From Prochlorococcus sp. AG-347-L02 (lineage in GTDB: Bacteria; Cyanobacteriota; Cyanobacteriia; PCC-6307; Cyanobiaceae), in contig QCCL01000004.1 of the NCBI GenBank assembly GCA_003281255.1, forward strand, positions 35,649-99,648: a stretch of 64,000 nucleotides of DNA. Reading direction: 5' to 3'. The notes beneath the pieces were generated by a model. The model saw only the letters and a program-made list of their open reading frames with translations. It did not search any database and was not told where the DNA came from. The position numbers were made by a program, and so were the translations under genes. Positions 16,511 through 26,260 of the stretch are shown here, piece by piece; position 1 is the stretch's first letter; every line of letters begins with the position of its first letter.

Positions 16511-17590
16511 ATGGATGTTTTAACCTCAATTACAGTTCTGGGATTTCTCATTTTTTTTCATGAGATGGGACATTTCCTTGCGGCAATTTTGCAAGGTATT
16601 TATGTTGATGGATTTTCAATTGGTTTTGGACCATCAATAATTCAGAAAAGATATAAAAACATAACCTACTCACTTAGAGCCTTTCCATTGGGTGGCTTTG
16701 TTTCCTTCCCTGATGAAGAAATAAATAATATTGATCCTAAAGATCCAAATCTTTTAAAGAATAGGCCAGTTATTCAAAGAGTAATTGTTATATCCGCTGG
16801 GGTATTTGCTAACTTAATTCTTGCCTATACTATCTTGATTATAAATGTAACTACCATTGGAATTCCATTTGATCCTGAGCCTGGTATTTTGGTTTTGGCT
16901 ACTCAGCCCGAGAAGGCTGCTTCTCTTGCTGGATTACAAGCAGGGGATAAAATCTTAAAAATTGAAAGCAATACTTTGGGAGTTGGCGATCAAGCAATTT
17001 CTGCTTTGGTAAAAAAGATTCAAAATACATCAGAGATTCCAATTTCGATAACAATTGATAGAGATGGAGTTTTGAAAGATTTAACTGTGGTCCCAAAAAA
17101 CATAGAGGGGAAGGGTACAATAGGAGCCCAATTACAACCTAATATAAAAAAAGAAACTAAAAAGACAAAAAACATATTCGAACTTTTTAAATACACCAAT
17201 AATGAGTTTTCATCACTTTTGGTAAAAACAATCCAAGGTTATAAAGGATTAATTACAAATTTCTCCTCAACAGCTCAGCAATTAAGTGGCCCCGTCAAAA
17301 TCGTTGAAATTGGCGCTCAACTATCACAACAAGGAGGAACTGGAATATTATTATTTGCTGCACTAATTTCTATAAATTTAGCAGTTCTCAATTCTTTACC
17401 ATTACCACTATTGGATGGGGGACAACTTGTTTTCACTTTGATTGAAGGTTTTAGAGGAAAACCAGTTCCAGTTAAGGTTCAAATGGTAGTTACTCAATCA
17501 AGTTTCTTTCTTTTAGTTGGGCTTAGTGTGCTACTTATAATTAGGGATACTAGTCAACTTTTAATAGTACAAAGATTATTAAACCAATAA
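16511..17590 (+). CDS. rseP: Site-2 zinc protease, RseP/RasP family
   Basis: A 359-residue intramembrane metalloprotease. The zinc site HEMGH is at residues 17-21 in the first helix and the third ligand lies in LPLPLLDGGQ (about 296-305). A single PDZ domain is between them (PEKAASLAGLQAGDKILKI, GDQAISALV, PISITIDRDG). It would cleave membrane-held anti-sigma factors or signal-peptide remnants. Cyanobacterial S2P homologues of this size are common. It follows serS by nine bases and precedes rpsN by 63. Confidence 0.94.
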   Translation: MDVLTSITVLGFLIFFHEMGHFLAAILQGIYVDGFSIGFGPSIIQKRYKNITYSLRAFPLGGFVSFPDEEINNIDPKDPNLLKNRPVIQRVIVISAGVFANLILAYTILIINVTTIGIPFDPEPGILVLATQPEKAASLAGLQAGDKILKIESNTLGVGDQAISALVKKIQNTSEIPISITIDRDGVLKDLTVVPKNIEGKGTIGAQLQPNIKKETKKTKNIFELFKYTNNEFSSLLVKTIQGYKGLITNFSSTAQQLSGPVKIVEIGAQLSQQGGTGILLFAALISINLAVLNSLPLPLLDGGQLVFTLIEGFRGKPVPVKVQMVVTQSSFFLLVGLSVLLIIRDTSQLLIVQRLLNQ

Positions 17591-17653
17591 ATAAATTTTT
17601 AAAATTGTTATCCAACCTGTTAAAATAATAACCAGTTTAAAAAATTCTATTAA

Positions 17654-17956
17654 ATGGCTAAAAAGTCCATGATTGCTAGAGAAGTCAAACGCAAAAAGCT
17701 TGTACAAAAATATGCTGCAAAAAGAAAATCATTATTAGATGAATTCAATTCTGCGAAAGACCCAATGGAAAGATTAGAAATACATAGAAAAATACAGGGG
17801 TTACCTAGAAATTCTGCCCCAAATAGAGTTAGGAATAGATGTTGGGCAACTGGCAAACCAAGAGGAGTCTACAGAGACTTTGGTCTTTGCAGGAACCAGT
17901 TAAGACAAAGAGCTCATAATGGTGAGCTCCCTGGAGTGGTTAAATCAAGTTGGTAG
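17654..17956 (+). CDS. rpsN: 30S ribosomal protein S14
   Basis: A 100-residue S14 of the long, zinc-independent type. It reads [15 protein letters not shown] at the N terminus and [34 protein letters not shown] and REL-like [17 protein letters not shown] at the C terminus, all typical. It binds the 3' major domain of 16S rRNA. In cyanobacteria it commonly lies outside the main ribosomal cluster, as here, next to pnp. Confidence 0.97.
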   Translation: MAKKSMIAREVKRKKLVQKYAAKRKSLLDEFNSAKDPMERLEIHRKIQGLPRNSAPNRVRNRCWATGKPRGVYRDFGLCRNQLRQRAHNGELPGVVKSSW

Positions 17957-18011
17957 TTCAAGTAAGTTTTTAGTACTTTATTTTGTACTGTAAAAATCAT
18001 AACTGAAGAAT

Positions 18012-18034
18012 TCTCAATTTATTTTTGAGACATT
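18012..18034 (+). terminator. Weak hairpin downstream of rpsN
   Basis: TCTCAA and TTGAGA form a six-pair stem around a seven-base T-rich loop, followed by CATTTTTA. A second AT hairpin (TTTTTA-GTAC with GTAC-TG-TAAAAA) lies at about 17968-17995. One or both could end the rpsN transcript before pnp. Both are short and AT-rich, so support is modest. Confidence 0.35.
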
Positions 18035-18126
18035 TTTAAAAATTTTTATAGCTTATTTAAATAATTCTCTCAATATGTACCTATAAAATGTAAGAATAAA
18101 TTATGTATAGATTTATAATTTAAAAA

Positions 18127-20292
18127 GTGGAAGGACAAAATAAGTCGATCACGTTTGACGGACGAGAGATACGACTAACTACAGGACTATATGCTCCTCA
18201 AGCAAATGGATCAGTAATGATTGAGTGCGGGGATACCTCACTATTAGTTACTGCAACAAAAACTACAAAAAAAGATACTTCTGACTTTCTACCTCTCATA
18301 TGTGACTATGAGGAGAAACTATATGCTGCTGGAAGAATTCCTGGCGGTTTTATGAGGAGAGAAGGTCGCCCGCCAGAAAGAGCTACTTTAATTGCACGAT
18401 TGATTGACAGGCCAATGAGGCCACTTTTCCCTTCATGGATGCGAGATGAGATACAAATTGTTGCCTCTTGTCTTTCTCTAGACGAAAGAGTTCCTGCAGA
18501 TGTTTTGGCTGTTACTGGGGCTTCAATAGCAACTTTGCTTGGAGAGATTCCATTTTGTGGTCCAATGGCTGCGGTTAGAGTTGGTCTCATAGGAGATGAT
18601 TTTATTTTAAATCCAAGTTATAGAGAGATAGAAAGAGGGGATTTAGACATTGTTGTTGCAGGTTCTCCTGAAGGCATTGTCATGATTGAAGCAGGTGCTA
18701 ATCAGTTATCCGAGCAAGATACTATCGAGGCGATAGATTTTGGTTATGAAGCAGTAACTGAACTTATTAAATCGCAAGAAGATTTACTTAAAGACTTAGG
18801 AATAAAACAGATAAGGCCATCAGAGCCTGAAGAAGATCAAACATTGCCCTCTTATTTAGAGAAAAATTGCACAAAACCGATTGAGTTAGTGTTAAAGAAA
18901 TTTGATCTTTCAAAGGAAGAGAGAGATCTTGAACTCGAAAAAATAAAAGTTGAAACTCAAGGTAAAATTGATTCTTTGAAAGATGACAACCAATTAAAAG
19001 TTCTTCTTTCAGATAATGATAAGTTATTAAGTCATGACTTTAAAAAATTAACTAAAAAATTAATGAGGTCCCAAATCATTAATGATGGGAAAAGAGTTGA
19101 CGGAAGAAATCTCGACGAAGTTAGAAAAATATCAGCTTCTGCAGGAATTCTTCCAAAAAGAGTTCATGGCTCTGCTCTATTTCAAAGGGGTTTAACCCAA
19201 GTTTTATCTACAACCACCTTAGGTACACCTAGTGATGCACAAGAAATGGATGACCTGAATCCAAGCACTGAAAAAACTTATCTACATCACTACAATTTCC
19301 CTCCTTATTCAGTAGGAGAAACAAGACCAATGAGGACCCCTGGGAGGAGGGAAATTGGCCATGGGGCATTAGCAGAAAGAGCAATAATTCCAGTATTGCC
19401 AGGAAAAGAAACATTCCCTTATGTACTAAGGGTAGTTAGCGAAGTTTTAAGTTCCAACGGATCAACATCAATGGGTTCTGTATGTGGAAGCACGCTTTCA
19501 TTATTAGATGCGGGAGTTCCTTTAAAAGCTCTCGTAAGTGGTACTGCCATGGGTTTAATCAAAGAAGGGAAAGAAGTGCGAATTCTTACAGATATTCAAG
19601 GCATTGAAGATTTTCTTGGAGACATGGACTTTAAAGTTGCAGGTACTGATAAGGGTATAACAGCTTTGCAAATGGATATGAAAATTACAGGTTTACCAGT
19701 TTCTATTATTTCTGATGCGATTAAAAAAGCTCGTCCTGCAAGAATACATATTTTAGAAAAGATGCAAGAAGCAATTGACAAGCCTCAGGAATCTCTTTCT
19801 CCACATGCTCCCCGATTATTAAGCTTTAGAATTGACCCTGAGCTTATAGGAACTGTTATTGGACCAGGTGGAAGAACTATTAAAGGAATCACTGAAAGAA
19901 CGAATACAAAAATAGATATAGAAGATGGTGGAATTGTCACTATTGCTTCTCATGATGGAGCTGCTGCAGAAGAAGCTCAAAAGATAATAGAAGGATTAAC
20001 GCGCAAGGTTCATGAAGGTGAGATCTTCTCTGGAGTTGTGACAAGAATAATACCTATAGGTGCATTTGTAGAAATATTGCCTGGCAAAGAAGGGATGGTT
20101 CACATTTCTCAATTATCTGAAGCTAGGGTGGAGAGAGTAGAAGATGTAGTAAGACAAGGTGATGAAGTAACTGTAAGAGTTAGGGAGATTGATAGTAGAG
20201 GAAGAATTAATCTGACATTAAGAGGTGTAGGACAAAATAATGGAATGTCTTATCCAGAACCAACCCCAACTCCAGTTGCTCCACTTAATTAA
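18127..20292 (+). CDS. pnp: Polynucleotide phosphorylase
   Basis: A 721-residue enzyme that degrades RNA from the 3' end using phosphate and can add tails. GTG start. It has two RNase PH domains ([16 protein letters not shown] in the first; [20 protein letters not shown] in the second, a catalytic core), an alpha-helical linker, a KH domain at about 560-620 ([14 protein letters not shown]) and an S1 domain at about 625-695 ([20 protein letters not shown]). Length is normal. It converges on cysQ with a three-base gap and shares a hairpin there. Confidence 0.98.
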   Translation: MEGQNKSITFDGREIRLTTGLYAPQANGSVMIECGDTSLLVTATKTTKKDTSDFLPLICDYEEKLYAAGRIPGGFMRREGRPPERATLIARLIDRPMRPLFPSWMRDEIQIVASCLSLDERVPADVLAVTGASIATLLGEIPFCGPMAAVRVGLIGDDFILNPSYREIERGDLDIVVAGSPEGIVMIEAGANQLSEQDTIEAIDFGYEAVTELIKSQEDLLKDLGIKQIRPSEPEEDQTLPSYLEKNCTKPIELVLKKFDLSKEERDLELEKIKVETQGKIDSLKDDNQLKVLLSDNDKLLSHDFKKLTKKLMRSQIINDGKRVDGRNLDEVRKISASAGILPKRVHGSALFQRGLTQVLSTTTLGTPSDAQEMDDLNPSTEKTYLHHYNFPPYSVGETRPMRTPGRREIGHGALAERAIIPVLPGKETFPYVLRVVSEVLSSNGSTSMGSVCGSTLSLLDAGVPLKALVSGTAMGLIKEGKEVRILTDIQGIEDFLGDMDFKVAGTDKGITALQMDMKITGLPVSIISDAIKKARPARIHILEKMQEAIDKPQESLSPHAPRLLSFRIDPELIGTVIGPGGRTIKGITERTNTKIDIEDGGIVTIASHDGAAAEEAQKIIEGLTRKVHEGEIFSGVVTRIIPIGAFVEILPGKEGMVHISQLSEARVERVEDVVRQGDEVTVRVREIDSRGRINLTLRGVGQNNGMSYPEPTPTPVAPLN

Positions 20293-20295
20293 AAA

Positions 20296-21198
20296 TTAAA
20301 GAGGATAGATTTCGTTATCCTCAATAATTTTCTTTATTTCGATGCAAATACTTCCGTGAGTTTTCTTGTTATTTGTTGCAACTATAATGCCCCCTTGCTC
20401 GAAACCAGCTTTCCCATAGGTTAATTCTTTATTATCTAAATTTGTAATTTCTCCACCAGCTGCTTTCAAAATAGCCGCGGGGGCAGCAAAATCCCAATCT
20501 TTTGGGGAACTTTTTCCGGGTAAGCTTAAACATATATAAATATCACTCTCTCCTCTAATAATAGATGTGACTTTACAGCCAATACTTCCCATAATAATTA
20601 CTTTTTTAAAGTCAATTTTCTGGATCAAATTTTTTAAAGTTGGATTTCTATGATTTTTACTAGTTACTAAGACCATCTCTTTAAGATTTTTATTATGCGG
20701 TGGATTAAGTTTAATTAGTGATCCATCTCTTTTCTCACACCAAACTTTCTCAACATTACTTATCCATAATTGATCCTTTTCGGGTATTAAAACAATTCCA
20801 ATAAATGGTTTATTTTTATAATTCAATGCCAAGTGCAAAGCATAGTTACTTGTTCCTTGAATGAAATCTTTTGTTCCATCAAGAGGATCAAGAACCCACA
20901 ACCAGTCCGCACTAGGATCATAATTTTCAGACTCTATCTTTACATTCTCTTCGCTCAATATTTCCCAATTAATATCCTTATATTTTTCATTAATTCTTTT
21001 AATTATTAAATTATTTACTGTTAAATCAGCTATTGTTACTGGATCTTCATTATTGTTATTTTTTAGAATATCAGTTTTATGTTTTGGATCTTTTAGTATT
21101 TTAGAATAATAAAGTAAAACATCTGCAGCTTCCCAACTAAAGATTCTCAAATCTTCAATAAGACTAGTAATTTCTACTCCCGATGGTAATTTAATCAC
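20296..21198 (-). CDS. cysQ: 3'(2'),5'-bisphosphate nucleotidase CysQ (inositol monophosphatase fold)
   Basis: A phosphatase that removes the 3' phosphate from PAP, the by-product of sulfotransferases and PAPS reductase. The metal-binding motifs are present: ILSEENV, WVLDPLDGTKDFIQGT and the C-terminal SSPKDWDFAAPAAILKAAGG. I choose GTG at 21198 (300 residues, starting VIKLPSGVEITSLIEDLR) because the longer frame from ATG at 21237 would add a poor N terminus and overlap the divergent rsmI start at 21202. CysQ and rsmI would then be back to back with a four-base gap. The sulfotransferase at 59950 in this window is a possible source of PAP. Confidence 0.92.
   Translation of the reverse strand: MIKLPSGVEITSLIEDLRIFSWEAADVLLYYSKILKDPKHKTDILKNNNNEDPVTIADLTVNNLIIKRINEKYKDINWEILSEENVKIESENYDPSADWLWVLDPLDGTKDFIQGTSNYALHLALNYKNKPFIGIVLIPEKDQLWISNVEKVWCEKRDGSLIKLNPPHNKNLKEMVLVTSKNHRNPTLKNLIQKIDFKKVIIMGSIGCKVTSIIRGESDIYICLSLPGKSSPKDWDFAAPAAILKAAGGEITNLDNKELTYGKAGFEQGGIIVATNNKKTHGSICIEIKKIIEDNEIYPL
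20301..20333 (+). terminator. Bidirectional hairpin at the pnp/cysQ convergence
   Basis: GAGGATA (20301-20307) pairs with TATCCTC (20316-20322) around an eight-base loop and is followed on the plus strand by AATAATTTTCTTT. On the minus strand the same stem is followed by TTTAATTTTTAA. It lies inside the last codons of cysQ and just past the pnp stop, so it could end both converging transcripts while being partly coding. Confidence 0.5.
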
Positions 21199-21201
21199 TA
21201 A

Positions 21202-22068
21202 ATGAATATTAAACTTACATCTTCTCATAAAAAACAAGAACCTGAAAGTGGTTGTTTATATATCGTTGGTACCCCTATTGGTAATTTAAGTGATCTTTCT
21301 TATAGAGCAATAAATGTTCTTAAAAATGTTTCTCAAATTGCTTGCGAAGATACTAGACAAACAGCAAAAATAATGAGCAAGTATAATTTTAAAAATCATC
21401 TTATAAGTTTCAATAAAAATAACTCTTATCAGAAAATTCCGAGAATAATAAAAAACCTAAACGAAGGTCAATCATATGCTTTAGTGAGTGATGCTGGGAT
21501 GCCTAGTATATGTGATCCCGGCGAGGACCTTATCAAAGAAGCTAGATCTAAAGGTTTGCCCGTAATCTGCATTCCAGGACCATGTGCTGCAATAACTGCA
21601 CTTGTAACAAGTGGTCTTCCATCTTCTAAGTTTATATTTCAGGGTTTTCTTCCAAAAAAGCCTTCTGAAAGGAGAGAAAGATTGTTAGCTATCAGTAGAT
21701 ACGAGAATACTACAATAATTTTTGAATCCCCCCATCGTCTTAAAAAACTGCTTAACGAATTAAAAGAATATTGTGGGGGTGATAGAGAAATACGAGTTTC
21801 AAGAGAATTAACAAAAAGGTTTGAACAACATGTTGGGGATAATGTTTACGAAGTTATTGATTTTTTCAAGGAGAAAGAGGTTATTGGTGAAATCACAGTT
21901 GTAATTAATGGAATAAATAAATCCAATAATAATTTAGAGTTTGATAGCTTTGAAATAAAAAAAGACCTAAATGATTTAATTAAAGCCGGTTTAACCTTAT
22001 CAGCAGCCTCCAAATATTTAGCAAAAAAAAATAATCTCCCAAAAAGCATGATATATAATTTGCATTAA
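21202..22068 (+). CDS. rsmI: 16S rRNA (cytidine-1402-2'-O)-methyltransferase RsmI
   Basis: A 288-residue SAM-dependent methyltransferase of the tetrapyrrole-methylase fold that methylates C1402 in the decoding centre. Signature blocks are LYIVGTPIGNLSDLSYRA, IACEDTRQTAKI, LVSDAGMPSICDPGEDLI, CIPGPCAAITALVTSGLPSS and FESPHRLKKLLNEL. The N-terminal dozen residues before GCLYIVGTP are lysine-rich and variable. Divergent from cysQ; the two promoters must overlap coding sequence or be very compact. Confidence 0.96.
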   Translation: MNIKLTSSHKKQEPESGCLYIVGTPIGNLSDLSYRAINVLKNVSQIACEDTRQTAKIMSKYNFKNHLISFNKNNSYQKIPRIIKNLNEGQSYALVSDAGMPSICDPGEDLIKEARSKGLPVICIPGPCAAITALVTSGLPSSKFIFQGFLPKKPSERRERLLAISRYENTTIIFESPHRLKKLLNELKEYCGGDREIRVSRELTKRFEQHVGDNVYEVIDFFKEKEVIGEITVVINGINKSNNNLEFDSFEIKKDLNDLIKAGLTLSAASKYLAKKNNLPKSMIYNLH

Positions 22069-22093
22069 AATTTAATTAAATAACTTTTAAAAA

Positions 22094-22318
22094 ATGTTTC
22101 GCCCTTTAAAAAAAATATTTTTAACAATTTCATTTAATATTTCTTTATTTTTGATGTTAATGATTGGGATTCAAAATAGTTCAAATACTAAAAAAGTAAA
22201 TTTAATTTTAAGCGAAACAATTTCATTACCAATAAGTTTCATAATTGGAGTAAGTTTCATAAGTGGTTCATTAACAGGCAGCCTCATAACAACAAATTTT
22301 ATAAACCAAAAACAATAA
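22094..22318 (+). CDS. Small two-helix membrane protein, LapA-domain-like
   Basis: A 74-residue protein with two hydrophobic helices (about residues 7-26 and 44-66) separated by a short polar loop (QNSSNTKKVNLILSE). The pattern of helix, QN turn, strand-like stretch, then a helix with a Gly/Ser-rich face resembles the LapA/DUF1049 domain, which is common as small membrane proteins in cyanobacteria. No enzymatic residues. It lies 25 bases after rsmI and converges on the HTH gene with a four-base gap. Confidence 0.65.
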   Translation: MFRPLKKIFLTISFNISLFLMLMIGIQNSSNTKKVNLILSETISLPISFIIGVSFISGSLTGSLITTNFINQKQ

Positions 22319-22322
22319 AATT

Positions 22323-23006
22323 TTACAGTGCTATTAATTTGTCACCACTTACAATTCTTGAAATACCTCTAGAAACTAAAATTGGAGCAACGATCTTAAA
22401 TACATCTGTATTTGGCACTTTTATCACTTTTTGGTCTTTACTACAAAATCTTTTTGCATTTTTAAGGTCATCAAAAATTTGAATTGTTTTTCTATTTAAT
22501 TCATTCAGTGAAAGAAATTGCCATTCTGCATAATCTTTTAGGGGTTTAGTTTCCAATTCAATTTTTTTATCTACAATCATATAAACAACTTTAGGGAAAT
22601 CTATCTCTGTTATGGGAACTGAAGATAATTCAGGTCGAGATGAATTATCCATCTCATAATCTACTGGAGCAATTTCAATAAATGACTCTAATGGAACAAA
22701 ATCTAATACTTTTCTATTTTTTTCAGAATTTTTTAAATCTATAAGATCTTTCTGAAAAACTTCATCATCAGTTTTTTTATCTAGCAGACTATTATTATAT
22801 TTTTTTTTACCTATATTTTTTTCTTTTGAAGATTTAATTTTTTGGATTAATTCTACATATTTTGTGTCTCCAAGATTTTTTTTCAAATTTCTTGTTATTG
22901 TTGATTTCGTACAATCGAATTCTTTTGATAAAACATCAATAGATTTACCAGATTTAAAATTTTCTACTAATTCTTTTTTTTGTTCTTCGGAAAGTCTTTT
23001 TGTCAA
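22323..23006 (-). CDS. HTH-domain protein of unknown function
   Basis: A 227-residue protein. Residues 1-45 are a helix-turn-helix of the transposase/resolvase type (EEQKKELVENFKSGKSIDVL, SKEFDCTKSTITRNLKKNLG). A lysine-rich linker follows (about 55-90). The C-terminal part, about 100-227, is a separate domain with the strands FVPLESFIEIAPVDYEM and FPKVVYMIVDKKIELE, then PLKDYAEWQFLSLNELNRK and a final VFKIVAPILVSRGISRIV. I do not recognise this domain. A DNA-binding regulator or nucleoid-type protein is likely. It has the look of a gene conserved in marine picocyanobacteria rather than a mobile-element remnant. Confidence 0.65.
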   Translation of the reverse strand: MTKRLSEEQKKELVENFKSGKSIDVLSKEFDCTKSTITRNLKKNLGDTKYVELIQKIKSSKEKNIGKKKYNNSLLDKKTDDEVFQKDLIDLKNSEKNRKVLDFVPLESFIEIAPVDYEMDNSSRPELSSVPITEIDFPKVVYMIVDKKIELETKPLKDYAEWQFLSLNELNRKTIQIFDDLKNAKRFCSKDQKVIKVPNTDVFKIVAPILVSRGISRIVSGDKLIAL

Positions 23007-23203
23007 AATTTGATTTTAATAACATTAATATCCTAAGAAAATTTATAAAAAAAATAAAGTCTCAAAGATATTTAGTAATTTAGGATAAAAAACTTTTTCA
23101 TAATTTATGTATTTTAAGCTTTATATTTTTATCATATAAAGGTAATGAAATTTGATTGATTAAATTTTTATTAGTTCAAATTTTACAAGAAAAAAATTTT
23201 CTT

Positions 23204-23935
23204 ATGAATTGCTTTTTACCAAAATCTTTTAAATTTAAGCAGGCAAAAGATCTTATTAGAATCGGGAAAGATAACGATGGTGGATATTTGATTTCTAAAA
23301 AGGATTTATTAAAATCAGATTTTTTACTAAGTCTAGGAATTTACGACGACTGGTCGTTCGAAAACGATTTTATAAAGAAAAATAAAGTACCTTTGCATGC
23401 TTATGATGCCTCATTAACTTACAAATTTTTAATAAAATTAAAGATTTCTATAATAGATAAATTAAAAAAAATTTTTTCTTACAAAAATTTTTTCAAGGGT
23501 AATAACATCCATTTTAGAAAATTCATTGGTATAAATAACAATAAAGAAGGTTTCTGCACATTATCTTCTATTTTAAAAGAGTTAGAATTTAAAGCAATAT
23601 TTTTAAAAATAGATATTGAAGGATCTGAGTATAGAATTTTGGATAGTATTATTTCCAATCATCAAAAGCTAAGTGGATTAGTAATAGAATTTCATGATTG
23701 TGATATTAACCTTTCAAAAATAGAGTGGTTTATAAAAAACTTTAATTTAAAATTAGTTCATATTCATGCTAATAATCATGGTTTGTTTGATTTAGACAAA
23801 AAAATACCTCTCGTTTTAGAACTTACTTTTAGTCAATATTGTGAATTTAATGATCAATTAGATCTTCCTCATCCATTGGACATGAGGAATGATAATAATA
23901 GAGAAGAAATAAATTTAGAATTCTTAAAATCATAA
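23204..23935 (+). CDS. FkbM-family methyltransferase-like protein
   Basis: A SAM-dependent methyltransferase-like protein; the frame opens at TTG 23156 but ATG 23204 (243 residues, starting MNCFLPKSFKFKQ) gives a better start. The motif FLKIDIEGSEYRILDSI is the FkbM hallmark, as are the upstream GKDNDGGYLI and the downstream SGLVIEFHDCD. The N-terminal part is unusual in having DGGYLISK and SLGIYDDWSFENDF in place of a normal SAM-binding GxGxG loop, which fits a subset of FkbM relatives in surface-polysaccharide regions. It would O-methylate a sugar. It is the last gene before the tRNA-Arg and belongs in character to the island. Confidence 0.75.
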   Translation: MNCFLPKSFKFKQAKDLIRIGKDNDGGYLISKKDLLKSDFLLSLGIYDDWSFENDFIKKNKVPLHAYDASLTYKFLIKLKISIIDKLKKIFSYKNFFKGNNIHFRKFIGINNNKEGFCTLSSILKELEFKAIFLKIDIEGSEYRILDSIISNHQKLSGLVIEFHDCDINLSKIEWFIKNFNLKLVHIHANNHGLFDLDKKIPLVLELTFSQYCEFNDQLDLPHPLDMRNDNNREEINLEFLKS

Positions 23936-23981
23936 TGTCAACTAGTTACTCCAATTAAAAATTAATTTTAAAATTTACTTG

Positions 23982-24010
23982 TTGAGTTTACAGGACTGTT
24001 TTAATATAGT
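23982..24010 (+). promoter_or_regulatory. Candidate sigma-70 promoter for tRNA-Arg
   Basis: TTGAGT (23982-23987) and TATAGT (24005-24010) are separated by exactly 17 bases, about 100 bases before the mature tRNA. They would give a short 5' leader to be removed by RNase P. In such AT-rich DNA chance matches are common, so this is only a candidate. Confidence 0.35.
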
Positions 24011-24106
24011 TAGGTCATTACGGTTTTGTTTTTAAAAAACTTTCAAAATAAGGAGACATTTAATCTCTGCGCTCTTTTCTGCGACATTTAAGCCGAAAGA
24101 CCTTAA

Positions 24107-24180
<74 letters not shown>

Positions 24181-24413
24181 TACTCAAACTATATTCATTC
24201 TTGAGATTACAGAGTTACCGAGAACATGGATTGCTTACTCTAAAAAATAAGAATAAGTTTAATTAATGCTATTCTGCGAACGCGAATTCCAAACGGTGAC
24301 TAATTGGAGACCAAATTTGCAAACACTTAAAAAACTTATGTCGCACTAAATATGCAATTAATAAAGTGTCTTAATCAAAATTTTTATACTTTTGTACATG
24401 TCATTATTAAAAA
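24181..24413 (+). other. Spacer after tRNA-Arg, no recognised gene
   Basis: No recognised gene. A 27-codon frame from ATG 24266 to TAA 24349 reads MLFCEREFQTVTNWRPNLQT and then LKKLMSH; it is richer in GC than its surroundings and could be a tiny gene or a fragment. A shorter coding-looking stretch (ITELPRTWIAYSKK) lies at about 24200-24250. I see no clear direct repeat of the tRNA 3' end and no integrase. Confidence 0.4.
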
Positions 24414-26246
24414 ATGTTTAAAAGTAAAACATTAGATCATTTAAATATAATTTTTTCTTTCCTTCCAAAAGCAAGAAAAAAACAATTTTTTTCTCTTGTG
24501 CCTCTTGCTATTTTTGCAGGAACTTCTGAAGTGATTGTATTAGGAATACTGGCAAGACTTTTTAGCTTTATTGTAGGAGAACCAAGGAAATCATTACCAT
24601 TAAATGATTTTTTTAATTTTGATCCAAAATATAAACTTCTTACTTTAATTATCATTTTTGTATTAAGTAATTGGTTTGCTTCATTCATTAAACTTTATCT
24701 TCGTGCGAAACAACTCAAACTAAAGGCAACCATTTGGAGAGATTTATCAGAGCTTGCCTTAAAAAAATTACTTTCACAAAAATATGAATTTTTTATTTCT
24801 AATGACAGAAATGAATTTTCTGCATCAATTTTAGTAAATATTACTCGTGTAGCAGATATCGTAGTCCTTCCAGTACTACAAACGATAAGTGGAGCATTTG
24901 TAATCATTTTTATATCTTGCGCAATCCTTCTCATAGCGAAATCAACAGCACTTTATCTAGTTTTAGGATTATTATTGGGTTATTTAGTGATTTCGCTAAC
25001 TATTATTCCTTACTTAAGAATCGCAAATAAAAAAAGATTTGATTTAGAAATTCAGTCAAATAATGCACTTCAGGAATCTCTAAAATCTATAGTAGACGTC
25101 AAATTAACTAATTCAGAAATTTTTTTCTTTGAAAATTACAAACTTTTAGTAAGAAAAGCCATACCTTTTATTTGGAGAGGAGAAACATTACCCGAAATCC
25201 CAAGGGCATTAGTGGAGCCTTTTGGAATTACGCTTATATTTTTTATTGGAATCGTTCCACTATTATTAACTTCTGAAATAGAGAAAATATCAAGTGTAAT
25301 CCCTTTTTTAGCCACAATTGCTGCTGCATCTTTAAAATTAACACCTCCACTTCAAGATACGTTTAGAGGCTATAACTCCATAAGAGGAGGACTTCCTGAC
25401 TTGGAAGCAACAACTAAACTAATAACTTCAACGAAGGAATTTAAAGAGGATATAAAATTTACCACTAAGTCAACTTTTAAAAACAGTGATTTTAAATTTC
25501 CATCTAACACTATTGCATTAAATAATGTTTACTATAAGTACCCTAATTCGAGTTCATATGTAATTAATAATTTATCACTTAAGATAAAAACTGGTTCTAG
25601 GATTGCATTTGTTGGATCAACTGGGAGTGGGAAGACCACAACGGCAAACCTAATATTACAACTTTTATTGCCTCAAAAAGGTAATTTACTATTAGATAAT
25701 AAGTTATTGCTTAAAGAAGATGTAAAAAAATGGCAATATAATTGCGCCTATGTTCCTCAAACTTTTTACTTAAATAATTCTACAATTTTAGAGAATATTG
25801 CTTTCGCTTCCGATGTAAATGAAGTTAATTTAGATGCAGTATGGGAATCTTTAGAGTCAGCAAAATTAACAGAATTTGTTAAAAACATGCCTAAAAGTAT
25901 CTACACCAATATCAGGGAAAATGGTCTAAAACTATCAGGAGGGCAAAGGCAGAGATTAGCTATAGCAAGAGCTTTCTATCGAAATTCTAAATTATTAGTT
26001 TTAGATGAAGCCACTAGTGCTCTTGATAATAAAACAGAATCAGAAGTTATGAGTTCAATTGATCTTGTAAGTAATAACTGCACTTTAATAATAATTGCCC
26101 ATAGATTAAGTACCGTTATGAATGCCGATATGATTTATGAATTCAATAATGGTCAAATAATACATTCAGGAACATTTAAAGAATTATGTATTAAATCAGA
26201 TAGTTTCAAAGACCTAAAAGAGTTAGAGAAAAAAATATTGCAATAA
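24414..26246 (+). CDS. ABC transporter, MsbA/PglK-type lipid-linked sugar flippase
   Basis: A 610-residue half-transporter with six N-terminal helices (about 20-320) fused to one ATPase domain. Walker A is GSTGSGKT (about 401-408), the signature LSGGQRQRLAIARA is near 507-520 and Walker B is LLVLDEATSALD, with the H-loop IIAHRLSTV. Members of this type flip lipid-linked oligosaccharides or lipid A. It opens the plus-strand block and is followed directly by an O-antigen-ligase-like gene and a GT39-type gene. I infer that it translocates a lipid-linked glycan for that block. Confidence 0.88.
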   Translation: MFKSKTLDHLNIIFSFLPKARKKQFFSLVPLAIFAGTSEVIVLGILARLFSFIVGEPRKSLPLNDFFNFDPKYKLLTLIIIFVLSNWFASFIKLYLRAKQLKLKATIWRDLSELALKKLLSQKYEFFISNDRNEFSASILVNITRVADIVVLPVLQTISGAFVIIFISCAILLIAKSTALYLVLGLLLGYLVISLTIIPYLRIANKKRFDLEIQSNNALQESLKSIVDVKLTNSEIFFFENYKLLVRKAIPFIWRGETLPEIPRALVEPFGITLIFFIGIVPLLLTSEIEKISSVIPFLATIAAASLKLTPPLQDTFRGYNSIRGGLPDLEATTKLITSTKEFKEDIKFTTKSTFKNSDFKFPSNTIALNNVYYKYPNSSSYVINNLSLKIKTGSRIAFVGSTGSGKTTTANLILQLLLPQKGNLLLDNKLLLKEDVKKWQYNCAYVPQTFYLNNSTILENIAFASDVNEVNLDAVWESLESAKLTEFVKNMPKSIYTNIRENGLKLSGGQRQRLAIARAFYRNSKLLVLDEATSALDNKTESEVMSSIDLVSNNCTLIIIAHRLSTVMNADMIYEFNNGQIIHSGTFKELCIKSDSFKDLKELEKKILQ

Positions 26247-26260
26247 AAAATACTTTGGAA

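Noticed and set aside
24181..24413. Phage attachment site or integrase remnant next to the tRNA
   Set aside because: No integrase-like product and no convincing repeat of the tRNA 3' end in the spacers I compared by eye.
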